Positions 63,970 through 64,000 of a DNA stretch of 64,000 nt are shown piece after piece. This DNA is from Arthrobacter alkaliphilus. Its GTDB lineage: Bacteria; Actinomycetota; Actinomycetes; Actinomycetales; Micrococcaceae. The stretch is from positions 62,285 through 126,284 of the forward strand of contig NZ_JAKEEC010000001.1 in assembly GCF_021483235.1 (NCBI RefSeq), written 5' to 3'. The notes under the pieces are model-generated. The model was given only the letters and a program-made list of their open reading frames with translations, did not search any database and was not told the origin of the DNA. A program made the position numbers and the translations under genes. Within the stretch, counting starts at the first letter, position 1, and each line of letters begins with the position of its first letter.

Positions 63970-64000
63970 GGCTTCCTCCTGTTGTGGATGTCTCCATCGG

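Noticed and set aside
1..64000. Prophage, integrative element or restriction/defence island
   Set aside because: No integrase, transposase, phage structural, toxin-antitoxin or restriction genes were recognised; gene order is that of a conserved chromosome.

Overview
The window is a GC-rich, densely packed bacterial chromosome segment. Its gene content and order point to an actinobacterium close to Arthrobacter/Pseudarthrobacter (Micrococcaceae). Signs of this are a dapB-dapA-rnj neighbourhood, rpsO-pnp followed by an M16 peptidase, the rimP-nusA-ylxR-infB-rbfA run, dxr-rseP-ispG-GNAT-proS, frequent GTG/TTG starts, and many genes whose start codon lies 6-8 nt after a TANNNT -10 box, as in leaderless actinobacterial mRNAs. 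No rRNA, tRNA, CRISPR array, phage or insertion sequence was seen. It reads as core chromosome with a few accessory modules.

Layout. 1-3.2 kb: RNase J (cut by the window edge), dapA, dapB, a small membrane protein, and a short DUF222-like stub under a LexA-box promoter. 3.3-7.3 kb: an ABC exporter with a two-component system (kinase in the exporter operon, regulator divergent). 7.3-15.2 kb: molybdenum cofactor locus. One minus-strand operon runs regulator, kinase, membrane-anchored sulfite-oxidase-type enzyme, moeA, moaC, moaB/mog, moaE; moaA-moaD are divergent. 15.2-20.1 kb: DUF1579 protein, M16 peptidase, pnp, rpsO. 20.2-25.6 kb: tryptophan 2,3-dioxygenase, ribF, two membrane proteins, truB, a class I aminotransferase and a nucleoside deaminase. 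25.6-31.6 kb: rbfA, infB, ylxR, nusA, rimP. 31.7-36.9 kb: DUF4439 ferritin-like protein, VIT-family transporter, small-molecule phosphotransferase, PLP decarboxylase, TauE/SafE permease. 36.9-46.2 kb: proS, an ABC-TetR operon with its own operator, then GNAT, ispG, a YciI-like protein, rseP and dxr. 46.2-47.7 kb: a lipase-maturation-factor-like membrane protein.

47.8-60.7 kb is a branched-chain amino acid catabolic superlocus. bkdABC converts branched 2-keto acids to acyl-CoAs. A second operon (carboxyltransferase, biotin carboxylase, acyl-CoA dehydrogenase, scoA, scoB, MaoC-type hydratase, CitE-type lyase) can take isovaleryl-CoA to acetyl-CoA and acetoacetate and reactivate the acetoacetate. 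A divergent TetR gene with two GTTA-N8-TAAC sites and a divergent Lrp/AsnC gene probably control the two operons. The gene set matches the Mycobacterium tuberculosis Rv2495c-Rv2506 region. The right end carries a DUF4383 protein with a His-tailed membrane protein, and an ActP-type symporter with its DUF485 partner.

I found no clearly new multi-gene system. The most unusual items are the SOS-type leaderless promoter over the DUF222 stub, the sulfite-oxidase-type protein with an internal twin-arginine motif tied to a two-component system, a perfect 30-bp in-frame duplication in moaC, and a nested inverted-repeat element between infB and rbfA. All names rest on reading motifs and gene context; no searches were run.
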